The notes under the pieces are model-generated. The model had not been told where the DNA came from and did no database searches. It saw nothing but the letters and a program-made list of their open reading frames with translations. From Pseudoalteromonas sp. MEBiC 03607 (GTDB lineage Bacteria > Pseudomonadota > Gammaproteobacteria > Enterobacterales > Alteromonadaceae): DNA of 64,000 nucleotides. The DNA lies in NCBI RefSeq assembly GCF_004792295.1, contig NZ_SRRY01000002.1, positions 558,001-622,000 on the forward strand, in the 5' to 3' direction. Shown here piece by piece: positions 63,873 through 64,000 of this stretch. The translations under genes were made by a program, and so were the position numbers. The first letter of the stretch is position 1; every line of letters begins with the position of its first letter.

Positions 63873-64000
63873 AGATGCTCCTGAAGGTTGTGCGCTTCGT
63901 TATTATTCCTACGCCAATATAGCGAAGCAGGCAACCTAAAAACTTGAACAAAATTGCTGATATTGAATTAAAGAGATTAATTTTTAACTAAATAACAGCA

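Noticed and set aside
1..64000. tRNA or rRNA genes
   Set aside because: No cloverleaf-like blocks or rRNA signatures were noticed when reading the gaps on both strands.

Overview
The window looks like chromosomal DNA of a marine gammaproteobacterium of the Alteromonadales, most probably Pseudoalteromonas or a close relative. The reasons are the moderate AT richness, the protein sequences throughout, the conserved block ndk-rlmN-pilW-rodZ-ispG-hisS-yfgM-bamB-der, several TonB-dependent receptors, and a small 'ATACCAAT' palindromic element. This assignment is inferred from protein similarity and gene order, not from a search. I saw no rRNA, tRNA, prophage or CRISPR array.

Layout. 1-9.6 kb: the 5' part of an unknown exported or anchored protein gene cut by the window edge, a type II NADH dehydrogenase, a RecQ-like helicase, a potassium module (trkH, divergent from a short KdpD-like kinase and a KdpE-like regulator) and a zinc-sensing DgcZ-type diguanylate cyclase. 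9.6-26.7 kb: GST, a CurA-type reductase, small exported proteins, two TonB-dependent receptors, anmK and a TPR-GGDEF protein. 26.7-30.2 kb: a hairpin-repeat cluster and an intact IS3-family element, inserted in a C-rich repeat tract that runs into the 3' end of mesD. The mesX-mesD pair (folate-independent methionine synthase) follows, with a MetJ-type tandem box upstream. 30.5-35.1 kb: a TauE/SafE exporter, then a LysR gene divergent from a four-gene operon (VOC protein, old yellow enzyme, deacetylase-like hydrolase, lipoprotein).

35.3-38.4 kb: an arsenic operon made of an ArsC-ArsR fusion, the arsenic-linked GAPDH and ArsJ. 38.5-43.8 kb: small metal, heme and thioredoxin-like proteins, a second CurA-type reductase divergent from an OhrR/MarR regulator with two near-identical palindromic operators between them, and a VOC protein. 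43.9-54.3 kb: the housekeeping block on the minus strand. 55-58.8 kb: a secreted matrixin-like metalloprotease gene translationally coupled to an exported protein gene of unknown function. 59.1-63.9 kb: trhP, then a DMT exporter, a LysE/RhtB exporter and two AraC regulators.

The parts most worth following are the mesX-mesD pair with its Met box, the trkH/short-KdpDE module with its 11-bp repeats, the ArsC-ArsR fusion operon, the protease/partner pair, the LysM-tailed PilW, the 22-bp palindrome in front of a heme-protein gene, and the IS left-end hairpin that covers its own ribosome-binding site.
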